DNA of 64,000 nt from Campylobacter coli 76339 (lineage in GTDB: Bacteria; Campylobacterota; Campylobacteria; Campylobacterales; Campylobacteraceae). Where the stretch lies: contig HG326877.1 of NCBI GenBank assembly GCA_000470055.1, positions 1,067,661 to 1,131,660 of the forward strand. Reading direction: 5' to 3'. The notes under the pieces were generated by a model. That model was given only the letters and a program-made list of their open reading frames with translations. It was not told the DNA's origin and ran no database searches. This document shows, in pieces, positions 18,854-26,938 of the stretch. The translations under genes were made by a program, and so were the position numbers. Positions within the stretch are counted from its first letter, which is position 1; each line of letters starts with the position of its first letter.

Positions 18854-19594
18854 TTAATCTAAAATTTCAAGCACAACTTCTTCTTTTAAACCCTTGGTTT
18901 GAATTTCCTTAAGATTTAGATTTGGTGGAAGATGATTTAGGATATCAGCATTGTTCTTGGCTTTAATCTTTGCACAAAGAGCAAGTAAAATCCCCCTATA
19001 AGCCTTGGCAAAATGACTTACTACTTTGCCTTTTTTTATAAATTTATAAGTGCTAAATTTGCATTTTGGGGTATAAAATTTATCGTAAAAACCTGCTCTT
19101 AAATCAAGCAATTCTTCATTTTCTAAATATTCATCCAAAGCTTTACTAAAATGTTCTTTATAAAATTTTTCTATGGCAAAATCATTTATTTTCGCACCTT
19201 GTTTGAATTTATAAAAAGGCAAACGATCACTTGCTTTAACCACTCCAAAAAGATTTGAAAAAATAAGAGTGTTTGTAAGGATATATTCTTGACTTTCTTT
19301 ATCTAAAGTATCAAATTTTAAATACTCATAACTTACTCCACTATAAAGCGTTATGGCTTTTTGGGTAGGAGAGCTTTTTAAATCTCTTTGAAAATTAGAA
19401 ATTTCATTTTCGTTTTTTATGCCAAAAAGCTCTTGCAAAGCTTTTAAATCAGCATTCTTGATATATTCTTCATATTTTTTTACAGCTTGCATTCTAAAGT
19501 CAAATAAATTTTCAAATATAAAAGAGTTTTTGTCTATAGGTTTTTCTTTGCAAGTGTTATTTTTACTTTCACTTGGGGAGAATAAAATCTTCAA
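18854..19594 (-). CDS. yaaA: YaaA-family peroxide stress protein
   Basis: This 246-aa member of the YaaA (DUF328) family is known in E. coli to limit free iron and protect DNA and proteins during peroxide stress. Family features include ILFSPSESK at the start, the central YSGVSYEYLKFDTL and LFGVVKASDRLPFYKFKQG, and the C-terminal VSHFAKAYRGILLA. The start is TTG 19594, preceded on the reverse strand by AAAAAGGACGAA. In C. jejuni this gene is next to hipO; here there is no hipO. Family call is firm. Confidence 0.9.
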   Translation of the reverse strand: MKILFSPSESKNNTCKEKPIDKNSFIFENLFDFRMQAVKKYEEYIKNADLKALQELFGIKNENEISNFQRDLKSSPTQKAITLYSGVSYEYLKFDTLDKESQEYILTNTLIFSNLFGVVKASDRLPFYKFKQGAKINDFAIEKFYKEHFSKALDEYLENEELLDLRAGFYDKFYTPKCKFSTYKFIKKGKVVSHFAKAYRGILLALCAKIKAKNNADILNHLPPNLNLKEIQTKGLKEEVVLEILD

Positions 19595-19687
19595 TTTCGT
19601 CCTTTTTAAGTCTTTAAATCGAGAAATAAAAAGTATCTAAAAATATATAAAACTAGGCTTAAAATAAAATCAAGTATTAAAGAGTAT

Positions 19688-19710
19688 ATATGGAGAGTTA
19701 CTCTCCATAT
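19688..19710 (-). terminator. Hairpin after jlpA
   Basis: ATATGGAGAG (19688-19697) and CTCTCCATAT (19701-19710) pair perfectly with a three-base loop, three bases after the jlpA stop. The following reverse-strand sequence is T-rich but has no long T-run, so it is a probable terminator of moderate strength. Confidence 0.6.
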
Positions 19711-19713
19711 TGG

Positions 19714-20817
19714 TTAAAAATTTGCCGTGTCTCCAAGCATTACAGGAAGCATCATGAAGCCAAAGAGTATTTTGAGTGTTTCTGTAAAATCTTGATTGTT
19801 AATAGTTAGTTTTTCTATAACATTAACATTTTCTTTATAATAATCACTCAATGCAATAGGTTTAAAGACAGTTTCTAAATCAAGCTTATAAACTGTATCT
19901 TTAGTGATCTCATTTAGAGCCAATAAAGCTTTGTCTATAAGTAAAGTTTGCTCTTCATTGTGGCTTTGAATTTTAAGAGCTTCTAAACCACCCTTAGCGA
20001 TTGTGATATAGTTTTCAAAAACACCTTTTGTATCCAAAGAAGAATTGATTTTAAAGTTGTTTAGGATAATATTTTCTTGTATAGGTTGAGCAAATTCTTT
20101 TTGATCTAAGAGTTGTTCTATGATTTTTCCATCCATTGCATAGGTTTCTGTGTTGAATTTAATTCCTTTTTCTTCAAAAAAATCAAGTAATTTTTGCTTA
20201 TAATCAAAATTTAAATTCATATCAAAATTTAAGTCTTGGTTGTTTATTTTCATGTTGAAAATATTATTATAATCATTGTTTTTTGTAAAAACTGAATTTT
20301 CAAATGAAATTGTAAAAACACCCGAGCTAAGTTTGCTGATATAATCTCTAATTTTTGGATCATTTTGAGTTAAGCTTGCATTGATATCGCTCACCACTCT
20401 TTCTCCAAGCTTAAATTCTTTTAAAGTAAAGCTTGTTTTTAAATTTTTATTATTGCTAAATAGGTTGCTGTAGTAATCCTTAAAGGAGATTAAACCTTGC
20501 TCTTTTCCTGTATAAATTTCATTAGAATAAATTTCTAAATTTTTTGCTTCGATAAGCTTTTGTTCTGTTTGGGTATTATCTTTTGCAAAAACATTAAAAT
20601 TAGGACTTAAACATTTGATAAACATTCCATCGCTTTTGCAGGAAAAATTTGAAATTTCTATCCTAGTATTTGTATCTTGCTGAAATTCTTTAAGTGTTTC
20701 ATTTATTTGAGCATTAAGACGCTCCTCGTATTTTGTAACTGTGTTTTTATCAAGCGAACTGCTGCACGCTGAAAAGAAAAACGCAATGCCTAGAGTTAAG
20801 GCAATACTTTTTTTCAT
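19714..20817 (-). CDS. jlpA: Surface-exposed lipoprotein adhesin JlpA
   Basis: This 367-aa lipoprotein has signal peptide MKKSIALTLGIAFFFSAC with lipobox FSAC, so Cys18 is the lipidated residue. The mature part is a long beta-strand-rich protein with repeated amphipathic strands and phrases such as FKLGERVVSDINASLTQNDPKI and LDKALLALNEITKDT. These fit the JlpA curved half-barrel lipoprotein, described in C. jejuni as surface-located and reported to bind host Hsp90alpha. The sequence is clearly diverged from the C. jejuni form I remember, and host binding should not be assumed. It is divergent from cjaA with a 208-bp gap. Confidence 0.87.
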   Translation of the reverse strand: MKKSIALTLGIAFFFSACSSSLDKNTVTKYEERLNAQINETLKEFQQDTNTRIEISNFSCKSDGMFIKCLSPNFNVFAKDNTQTEQKLIEAKNLEIYSNEIYTGKEQGLISFKDYYSNLFSNNKNLKTSFTLKEFKLGERVVSDINASLTQNDPKIRDYISKLSSGVFTISFENSVFTKNNDYNNIFNMKINNQDLNFDMNLNFDYKQKLLDFFEEKGIKFNTETYAMDGKIIEQLLDQKEFAQPIQENIILNNFKINSSLDTKGVFENYITIAKGGLEALKIQSHNEEQTLLIDKALLALNEITKDTVYKLDLETVFKPIALSDYYKENVNVIEKLTINNQDFTETLKILFGFMMLPVMLGDTANF

Positions 20818-20965
20818 AAATTCCTCTCCTTTAGTATAGTTTTAAAAATAAATTATAACAATCCTATACTTAAAATTTTTAAATACATTTTGTAAGAGTA
20901 TTACTTTTTTACACAAAGAAAGAATAATTTCATCTTAAAAAATTGAAATATGCTTTTTTTTAAAG

Positions 20966-20971
20966 TATAAT
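20966..20971 (+). promoter_or_regulatory. Candidate sigma-70 promoter of cjaA
   Basis: TATAAT lies at 20966-20971, preceded by a T-rich run typical of Campylobacter housekeeping promoters. It would give a leader of about 48 bases holding a small hairpin (TTTGCA...TGCAAA, about 20976-20991) and AAGAAAGGA before the ATG at 21026. Confidence 0.6.
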
Positions 20972-21025
20972 GCTTTTGCATTTTTTGCAAAATAAATTAA
21001 GGGTTTACACCAAGAAAGGAAAAGT

Positions 21026-21865
21026 ATGAAAAAAATGCTTTTAAGTATTTTTACGACCTTTGTTGCAGTATTTTTGGCTGCTTGTGGAGGAAATTCAGAT
21101 TCAAACGCTTTAAATTCTCTTGAAAAGATTAAACAAGAAGGAGTGGTGAGAATAGGGGTTTTTGGAGATAAGCCACCTTTTGGTTATGTGGATGAAAAAG
21201 GTGCAAATCAAGGTTATGATATAGTCTTGGCTAAACGCATAGCAAAAGAACTCTTAGGAGATGAAAACAAGGTGCAGTTTGTATTGGTTGAAGCTGCAAA
21301 TAGGGTGGAATTTTTAAAATCAAATAAGGTTGATATTATTTTAGCTAATTTTACTCAAACACCTGAAAGGGCAGAGCAAGTGGATTTTTGTTTGCCTTAT
21401 ATGAAAGTGGCTTTGGGTGTAGCTGTGCCTCAAGATAGCAATATCAGTAGCGTAGAGGATTTAAAAGATAAAACCTTACTTTTAAATAAAGGAACTACTG
21501 CTGATGCGTATTTTACAAAAGAATATCCTGATATCAAAACATTAAAATATGATCAAAATACTGAAACTTTCGCTGCTTTAATGGACCAAAGAGGCGATGC
21601 TTTAAGCCATGATAATACTTTACTTTTTGCATGGGTAAAAGATCATCCTGAATTTAAAATGGCTATTAAAGAGTTAGGTAACAAAGATGTAATTGCTCCT
21701 GCTGTTAAAAAAGGCAACAAAGAGCTTAAAGAATTTATCGATAATTTAATCGTAAAATTAGGAGAAGAACAATTCTTCCATAAAGCTTATGAGGAAACTT
21801 TAAAAACTCATTTTGGAGATGATGTAAAAGCTGATGATGTAGTTATCGAAGGTGGTAAAATTTAA
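21026..21865 (+). CDS. cjaA: Lipoprotein amino-acid-binding protein CjaA (cysteine)
   Basis: This 279-aa extracytoplasmic solute-binding protein of family 3 (SBP_bac_3) matches CjaA, which in C. jejuni binds cysteine. The signal peptide ends LAAC, with Cys20 as lipid anchor. The ligand domain shows VRIGVFGDKPPFGYVDEKG, GYDIVLAKRIAKELLG, and the motif ANFTQTPERAEQVDFCLPY. It is lipid-anchored to the inner membrane although it is a known immunodominant antigen. No ABC permease or ATPase gene adjoins it. A strong terminator separates it from cjaB. Confidence 0.95.
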   Translation: MKKMLLSIFTTFVAVFLAACGGNSDSNALNSLEKIKQEGVVRIGVFGDKPPFGYVDEKGANQGYDIVLAKRIAKELLGDENKVQFVLVEAANRVEFLKSNKVDIILANFTQTPERAEQVDFCLPYMKVALGVAVPQDSNISSVEDLKDKTLLLNKGTTADAYFTKEYPDIKTLKYDQNTETFAALMDQRGDALSHDNTLLFAWVKDHPEFKMAIKELGNKDVIAPAVKKGNKELKEFIDNLIVKLGEEQFFHKAYEETLKTHFGDDVKADDVVIEGGKI

Positions 21866-21866
21866 C

Positions 21867-21892
21867 AAAAAAAGGGCTTTTGCCCTTTTTTT
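21867..21892 (+). terminator. Intrinsic terminator between cjaA and cjaB
   Basis: AAAAAAAGGGC and GCCCTTTTTTT pair over eleven bases with a TTTT loop and a T-run on the 3' side. This is a textbook intrinsic terminator directly after the cjaA stop. cjaB starts only 18 bases later, so its expression may depend on readthrough. Confidence 0.85.
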
Positions 21893-21910
21893 AATTTATC
21901 AGGATAAAGT

Positions 21911-23158
21911 ATGCAAAAAAAATACAAAAATATAATTTATGCTTCCTTAGGCGGAATTTTAGAATTTTATGATTTTGTGCTTTTTGCCTTTTTTTTGGAT
22001 ATTTTTGCTAAAGTTTTTTTTCCTCAAAATGATACTTTTTGGATGCAAATAAATGCTTATATAGCTTTTGGTGCTGCTTATTTGGCGCGTCCTTTTGGAT
22101 CCATTATTATGGCGCATTTTGGCGATAGATACGGGCGTAAAAATATTTTTTACATATCTATGCTTTTTATGGTTTTGCCTAGTTTTGCTTTGGCGTTTTT
22201 GCCAAGCTATGAGAGTATAGGTATACTTGCTACATTGATTTTATTTTTAATTCGTATTTTACAAGGCTTAGCTGTAGGGACAGAAGTAAGCGGAGCTTGG
22301 GTATATGTAAGTGAATTTGTTAGAGGGCGTCAAATTCCTTTAGCTTTGGGTTTTATCTCAGCAACTTTGACTGTGGGTTTGTTGCTAGGAAATCTTGCCA
22401 CTTTAGGGATAAGATCTTATTTTAGTGCGCAAGAGGTTGAAGAGTATGCTTGGAGAATTCCTTTTATCGTAGGAGGATTTTTTGGATTCTTTGCATTATT
22501 TTTAAGAACAAAACTCAGCGAAACTCCTGAATTTGAAAGAATAAAAAAAGAAGACAAGCTTTTAAATTTTCCTTTAAAAGATGCACTTAAAACTTACAAA
22601 ACAAGCATGCTAGTATGCTTTTTAATGACTGTTGTTTTAACCAGTGGTGTAGCAACCTTGATGATATTGCCAAAGTATCTTGAAGGGTTATTATTGATTG
22701 ATAAAACTTCGGCTTTATGGATACAAAATTTTGCTATTTTGGCTGTTATTTTAGGAGCTTTGGTTCAAGGAATTTTGGCCAGCAGATGGGGAAGTTATAA
22801 AATTTGTTCTATTTTTAGTATAGCCTTTATGTTTTTTGGTGTGCTTTTTAGTTTTTATGATACAAATTTCTTATTTTATTTTTTACTTGCTTGTTTTGCT
22901 CAGGGAATTATTACTTTTGCTCCTGTTTTTATGACTCAAATTTTTAAAAGCGAGCTGAAATTCAGCGGGCTTAGTTTTGCTTATAATATTTCTTATGCAC
23001 TTTTAGGATTTTTAACCCCTTTTATAGTCAATGCTTTTTATAAAGAATACATGGGTGTTTATCTTATAGTGGTAGGGTGCTGCTCCTTATTTAGCGTGTT
23101 TTTACTCAAACGCATTTTTACAAGGAGCGAAGCAAAAGAACTAAGCGTTATCTTTTAA
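21911..23158 (+). CDS. cjaB: MFS transporter CjaB (metabolite:H+ symporter family)
   Basis: This 415-aa major facilitator protein has twelve predicted helices and is closest in style to the ProP/ShiA metabolite:H+ symporters. ASLGGILEFYDFVLF in helix 1 and GDRYGRK in the loop between helices 2 and 3 are diagnostic, followed by LQGLAVGTEVSGAWVYVSEF. By position and start it matches CjaB. The start ATG 21911 follows AGGAT. Its 3' end overlaps the convergent pepD by 18 bases. The substrate is unknown; small organic acids or betaine-like solutes are possible by family. Confidence 0.88.
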   Translation: MQKKYKNIIYASLGGILEFYDFVLFAFFLDIFAKVFFPQNDTFWMQINAYIAFGAAYLARPFGSIIMAHFGDRYGRKNIFYISMLFMVLPSFALAFLPSYESIGILATLILFLIRILQGLAVGTEVSGAWVYVSEFVRGRQIPLALGFISATLTVGLLLGNLATLGIRSYFSAQEVEEYAWRIPFIVGGFFGFFALFLRTKLSETPEFERIKKEDKLLNFPLKDALKTYKTSMLVCFLMTVVLTSGVATLMILPKYLEGLLLIDKTSALWIQNFAILAVILGALVQGILASRWGSYKICSIFSIAFMFFGVLFSFYDTNFLFYFLLACFAQGIITFAPVFMTQIFKSELKFSGLSFAYNISYALLGFLTPFIVNAFYKEYMGVYLIVVGCCSLFSVFLLKRIFTRSEAKELSVIF

Positions 23159-24409
23159 AACTTCAAAAACAACTCTAGATATTTTTTCTACTGAAGCAAT
23201 TTCACAATGTTCATCGGTTGAATGAGGATTGTGGATATTTGGCCCTATAGAAGCACATAATAGCTCTTGTTTCTTTTCTATGATACCACATTCTAATCCC
23301 GCATGAATAGCCGAAACTCTAGCTTTGGGTGATACTTTTTTAAGAGCTTTTAACACTTTATCACTCAGTGCGTTAGCTTTACCTTCCCAAGGAGGATAAA
23401 AATTAAAACTTCTTACTTTATAATCAAAAGCTTTAAAAAATTCCAAGGTTTCAAATTCTATCTGTTTTAAACCATCCAATACATTAGATCTTGCAAAAAG
23501 TTCAAGTTTGATTTGTTGATTTTCCATTTTTAAAGTGGCTAAATTGATGCTAGTTTGCACTATGCCCAAATTTTCATCATAAGCTCTAACTCCATGTGCA
23601 AAAGTATTGATGGTGTTTAAAAGTTTTTCATTTTGATCGCAAATTTCAAATTCACCTTCTTCTTTAAATTCGCATTTTATCCACTCATTGCCTTTTACTT
23701 CATTTTTAAAATGCACCAAAGCCTTTGCGTGTTTAGGTATAGAATTTATCCTTTCTCCACCTTCAAAAGAGATGATTTCTCCTTTATTTTCTTTGATAAA
23801 TTTAGCCATTTCTTTAATAGAGCTTTTTTCATTGCGCACGATATTGATCCCCGAATGTCCCCCTTTAAAATTTTGTGCTTGAAGTTCATAAATTTTACCC
23901 CTTGCTTTAAGAGTGCTAAAGCTTAACTCAGCTTCTATATCTACTCCACCTGCACAACCTATCATGATCTCATCATCGCTTTCATGATCTAAATTTAAAA
24001 GCATTTTGGAACTTAAAGTGTGTTCGAGTGAATTTACCCCCATCAGTCCGACTTCCTCATCATTTGTAAAAAGACATTCTAGATTTTCAAATTCAGCCAT
24101 AGCGCTCATCATGATGGCTATCCCTATACCATTATCTGCTCCAAGACTTGAATTTTTAGCCCTTAAAAAGCCATTTTCTTCATATACTTCTACCTTTGGA
24201 GCTTCTCCCATGCAAACCATATCATAATGACTTTGGAGGCAAATTTTAGGATTTCCTTTGATAGCATGGATATTTCCTGCTTTGTCTATACTTACTTTAA
24301 AGCCTTTATCTTTGGCGTAAGAGCTTAAAAATTCTTTCATTTGTTCTGTTTCATAGCTGCAATGTGGAACCTTGCATAAATTTTTAAAATTTTCTATAAC
24401 ATTTTGCAT
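23141..24409 (-). CDS. pepD: Aminoacyl-histidine dipeptidase (M20C peptidase D)
   Basis: This is a 422-aa zinc dipeptidase of family M20C that hydrolyses Xaa-His and other dipeptides in the cytoplasm. Metal-site motifs are visible as LQSHYDMV, SSLGADNGIGIA, FTNDEEVGLMG and a late HAGLECG. I chose ATG 24409, which follows AAAAAAAGGAGATAGA on the reverse strand. The longer frame to 24457 reaches into the divergent nuclease leader. It fits the peptide- and amino-acid-based nutrition of Campylobacter. Confidence 0.92.
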   Translation of the reverse strand: MQNVIENFKNLCKVPHCSYETEQMKEFLSSYAKDKGFKVSIDKAGNIHAIKGNPKICLQSHYDMVCMGEAPKVEVYEENGFLRAKNSSLGADNGIGIAIMMSAMAEFENLECLFTNDEEVGLMGVNSLEHTLSSKMLLNLDHESDDEIMIGCAGGVDIEAELSFSTLKARGKIYELQAQNFKGGHSGINIVRNEKSSIKEMAKFIKENKGEIISFEGGERINSIPKHAKALVHFKNEVKGNEWIKCEFKEEGEFEICDQNEKLLNTINTFAHGVRAYDENLGIVQTSINLATLKMENQQIKLELFARSNVLDGLKQIEFETLEFFKAFDYKVRSFNFYPPWEGKANALSDKVLKALKKVSPKARVSAIHAGLECGIIEKKQELLCASIGPNIHNPHSTDEHCEIASVEKISRVVFEVLKDNA

Positions 24410-24464
24410 TCTATCTCCTTTTTTTGTTAAAATTATGGCATATTTTTCAAAATTCAAGGAAACA

Positions 24465-24992
24465 ATGAGAATAAATTATAAAAAATTATTAAACTTAAGA
24501 AAAATTGCAAGTGATCCTAAAAAACTTTTAGCACTTTTAATCTTTTCCTTGGTGCTTATTTTTGTACAAAATTATATAGCTGAAAATCCTAGTTTTAAAG
24601 CCCAAGTGATGAGAGTAGTTGATGGCGATACTATAGAGGTGAGTGCAAATAATGAAATCACTAAAATACGATTTTTTGGTATAGATGCGCCTGAGTTAAA
24701 GCAAAATTTTGGAAAGCAATCAAAAGCGGCACTGGATAAAATTTTAAAAGGCAAAGAAGTTTATATTTTTTATAAAAACAAAGATATTTATGGCAGAACG
24801 GTTGCTATTGTAAAATTTAATGATGTGGATATTAATCAATTTTTAGTAAGTCAAGGGTATGCGTGGGCGGATACATACTATACTAGTGCTTATATTAAAG
24901 AGCAAGAAAAAGCTCAGAAAAATAAATTAGGTCTTTGGAAGGATGATAATCCAATAGAGCCTTATAAATGGCGAAAACAAAATAGATTTTAA
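24465..24992 (+). CDS. Membrane-anchored thermonuclease (SNase-like)
   Basis: This 175-aa protein has an N-terminal transmembrane anchor or uncleaved signal (LLALLIFSLVLIFVQNYIA, about residues 24-42) and a staphylococcal-nuclease domain. Catalytic-type features are RVVDGDTIEV, RFFGIDAPEL and DIYGRTVAIVKF, giving the Arg-Asp-Glu/Arg pattern of active members. It would cut DNA or RNA outside the cytoplasm. The start is ATG 24465 after AAGGAAACA; a longer frame from 24372 runs into pepD. It is followed ten bases later by a small lipoprotein gene in the same unit. In Campylobacter such nucleases have been linked to limiting natural transformation, but that is unproven for this gene. Confidence 0.88.
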   Translation: MRINYKKLLNLRKIASDPKKLLALLIFSLVLIFVQNYIAENPSFKAQVMRVVDGDTIEVSANNEITKIRFFGIDAPELKQNFGKQSKAALDKILKGKEVYIFYKNKDIYGRTVAIVKFNDVDINQFLVSQGYAWADTYYTSAYIKEQEKAQKNKLGLWKDDNPIEPYKWRKQNRF

Positions 24993-25001
24993 AGGTAGAG
25001 A

Positions 25002-25175
25002 ATGAAAAAATATATTTTAATACTAGCTTTGCTTTTCGGAATATCAGGATGTTTTGTAAACGAAAGAGGCATTTCAAATAGATTTTATGATGATTGTCGT
25101 GAGTATTATGATGCGAGCGGAACTTATCATAAAGAGTGTCCTAAAAATTGGGTAGATATTAAAATGACTCCCTAA
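25002..25175 (+). CDS. 57-aa lipoprotein (Cj0978-like)
   Basis: This short gene encodes MKKYILILALLFGISGC followed by a 40-residue mature part. ISGC is a lipobox, so Cys17 should be lipidated. The mature part has two further cysteines (in DDCREYYD and HKECPKN) that could form a disulfide, and many tyrosines and acidic residues. ATG 25002 follows AAAGGTAGAGA. It begins ten bases after the nuclease stop, so the two are cotranscribed. The stop codon sits in a small hairpin (ACTCC/GGAGT, 25167-25180) shared with the convergent gene. Function is unknown. Confidence 0.8.
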   Translation: MKKYILILALLFGISGCFVNERGISNRFYDDCREYYDASGTYHKECPKNWVDIKMTP

Positions 25176-25179
25176 GGAG

Positions 25180-25755
25180 TTATTTGCGTAAAGATGCTGC
25201 TAGTGCTGATGCCATAGCTTCAGGATTTACCGCACCTGTTGGAGATTCTGAATTTTCTCCTGCTTTGGCTGCATTAAGAGGAGGTCGCTTGAGTTTGAAT
25301 ATGTGCTCATCCGTGCTAACAACTTGTATAGTCGCTTCAAACATTTTAATTTCTTTTACATGCCCTACAACTTTTACATCTCGTTTTTTAGAAGTTTCAT
25401 CAAATAAAGCATGAGCTTCAAGTTCTAAAACATCGCCTAATTTAAGCGGAGCATAAAAGAAACATTTTGAACCGATAATAACAGAGAATTCTTTATTGAT
25501 TGAAGCTTGTGCAACATAGTTTGCAGCAGCAAAAATAAAAGCATCAAAAATTAAACCTTGCTCATCTATAACCATATCACTCGTAGTTATAAGTATGGAT
25601 TTTGCAAAATTTTTATCAAGCTCGACTATGGTGCCTGCTAAAGAGGTATTGATTTCTGGGCAAGTTAAAAGTTCAGATCTTACACGAGAAATATCCTCAG
25701 CGGACGCATATTCTTCAAGCTGTGCGTATTCTTCAAAAGTATCTTTTTTAGCCAT
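25180..25755 (-). CDS. Cj0977-like hot-dog-fold virulence factor
   Basis: This 191-aa cytoplasmic protein matches Cj0977 of C. jejuni, which is sigma-28-dependent and not part of the flagellum, is required for invasion in that species, and has a hot-dog fold with an acyl-CoA-type pocket. Here the hot-dog stretch covers about residues 28-155 (AGTIVELDKNFAKSILITTSDMVIDEQGLIFDAFIFAAANYVAQ; GDVLELEAHALFDETSKKRDVKVVGHVKEIK). A charged C-terminal tail follows. A good sigma-28 promoter lies just upstream, overlapping the cmoB stop. Identity is good; the enzymatic activity is unknown. Confidence 0.87.
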   Translation of the reverse strand: MAKKDTFEEYAQLEEYASAEDISRVRSELLTCPEINTSLAGTIVELDKNFAKSILITTSDMVIDEQGLIFDAFIFAAANYVAQASINKEFSVIIGSKCFFYAPLKLGDVLELEAHALFDETSKKRDVKVVGHVKEIKMFEATIQVVSTDEHIFKLKRPPLNAAKAGENSESPTGAVNPEAMASALAASLRK

Positions 25756-25807
25756 TTTTGAGCCTTTGGTGATCTATATTATCTACTTCAAAACATTTCT
25801 TAAGGCT

Positions 25808-25834
25808 ATATCGACCCAGTAAGCAAAAAATTTA
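25808..25834 (-). promoter_or_regulatory. Candidate sigma-28 (FliA) promoter for the Cj0977-like gene
   Basis: On the reverse strand TAAA (25834-25831) is followed after 17 bases by CGATAT (25813-25808). This is the spacing seen in flagellar class 3 promoters (TAAA...CGAT). The -35 element includes the last codon and stop of cmoB. It lies about 52 bases upstream of the ATG at 25755. Confidence 0.72.
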
Positions 25835-26707
25835 TACCTTTATGCGAACATAGACTCTTTTAGGCGCCTCATAGCCTTCGATAGTAAGGTTTTTATTGTT
25901 TGGATCTAAAAAATTTTCTAAAGAAAAAGAATCGATCCATTCTGTTTTTCTCTGTTCATTTTCATCTGTTACTTTTGTAGCTAGGATTTCAAATTCCTTA
26001 AATCCTGCTCTTTCGCACCAATTTTTTAAAGCACTAATACTAGGAACAAAATAAATATTAGGGATTTTAGAATAAGTTTTATTAGGAACTAGGGCAATTT
26101 CTCTTGGATCATCTATATACATAGTGTCTAAAAACACAGTTCCGTTTTTATTTAATCCTGCTTTTAAATCTTTTAGCATTTTTACTGGATCACTTCTGTG
26201 ATAAATCACTCCAAGGCAGAAAATCACATCAAATTTCAACTCATATTTTGGCAAATCCTCCACACCTAAAAGCTCATACTTTATAGGAGTTTTAGCAAGA
26301 GCATTTATGAGTTCAAATTGTAAGCGATATTTGATCGAAGGATCAAAGCCTATGAGTTTTTTTGGATTAAATTCGAGCATTTTAAACATATAATAGCCGT
26401 TATTACAACCAATATCAGCAACACATTTTTGAGAAATTTCTTTCATAAAGGGTTTTAGGATATTGAATTTAATAAAGCTTTGCCATTCTGTATCTATGAA
26501 AAGATCATCTATTTTAAAAGGTCCTTTTCTCCATGGTTTTAATTCTTTTGCAAGTTCTAAAATTTCATTTTCTGCTTGAGAGTTTGTTTTTAGGATGACG
26601 CTATCTTCTAAATAAAGTTTAGAATTCAGTTCGATTTTTTTCAAATTTTCAATTTTGGAAAATAGGGGATGATTTAAGAATTGTTTTTCAAGTGGATTTT
26701 CTTGCAT
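25832..26707 (-). CDS. cmoB: tRNA U34 carboxymethyltransferase CmoB
   Basis: This 291-aa SAM-fold enzyme uses carboxy-SAM to convert 5-hydroxyuridine to 5-oxyacetyluridine at the wobble position of tRNAs. The motif CVADIGCNNGYYMFKML (about residues 112-128) is the cofactor site. The CmoB-specific segments KPWRKGPFKIDDLFIDTEWQS and FCLGVIYHRSDPVKMLKDLK are also present. It is slightly shorter than E. coli CmoB (323), as in other epsilonproteobacteria. No cmoA is nearby. The start is ATG 26707, next to the accessory segment. Confidence 0.93.
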   Translation of the reverse strand: MQENPLEKQFLNHPLFSKIENLKKIELNSKLYLEDSVILKTNSQAENEILELAKELKPWRKGPFKIDDLFIDTEWQSFIKFNILKPFMKEISQKCVADIGCNNGYYMFKMLEFNPKKLIGFDPSIKYRLQFELINALAKTPIKYELLGVEDLPKYELKFDVIFCLGVIYHRSDPVKMLKDLKAGLNKNGTVFLDTMYIDDPREIALVPNKTYSKIPNIYFVPSISALKNWCERAGFKEFEILATKVTDENEQRKTEWIDSFSLENFLDPNNKNLTIEGYEAPKRVYVRIKV

Positions 26708-26764
26708 ATTTTTCCTTGATAGTCTAAATTTTTAAAATAATAACAAAAAGAATTTGATTGTAGG

Positions 26765-26794
26765 TTAAAATATGTATAATTATACATATTTTAA
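26765..26794. repeat. 30-bp perfect AT-rich palindrome
   Basis: TTAAAATATGTATA (26765-26778), a central AT, and TATACATATTTTAA (26781-26794) make a perfect 30-bp palindrome. It lies between the divergent cmoB and SIR2 genes, 145 bp before the SIR2 ATG, with a TATAAT at 26804-26809 just after it. It could be an operator, a hairpin or an insertion scar. Confidence 0.85.
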
Positions 26795-26911
26795 GAAATT
26801 TTTTATAATATAAATTTCATTTTATCTATTGCTCAAAAAACTACGGTTTAATATCCTCTTTATGATAAATCATCGATCGCATTCTTTGCTGCTAAAAAAG
26901 TTTAAATATTG

Positions 26912-26932
26912 TATAATTTTTTTAAAAAAAGG
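26912..26932 (+). promoter_or_regulatory. Candidate -10 box and RBS for the SIR2 gene
   Basis: TATAAT at 26912-26917 in the context ATTGTATAATTTT is a good extended -10. It is followed by AAAAAAAGGA (26923-26932), six bases before ATG 26939. The predicted leader would be only about 15 bases long, so the TTG at 26909 cannot be the start if this promoter is used. Confidence 0.6.
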
Positions 26933-26938
26933 ATTTTT

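Noticed and set aside
26909-26938. Extended start of the SIR2 gene at TTG 26909
   Set aside because: The TTG overlaps the candidate -10 TATAAT, while ATG 26939 has a well-placed AAAAAAAGGA. The extra residues (MYNFFKKRIF) are not needed for the fold.
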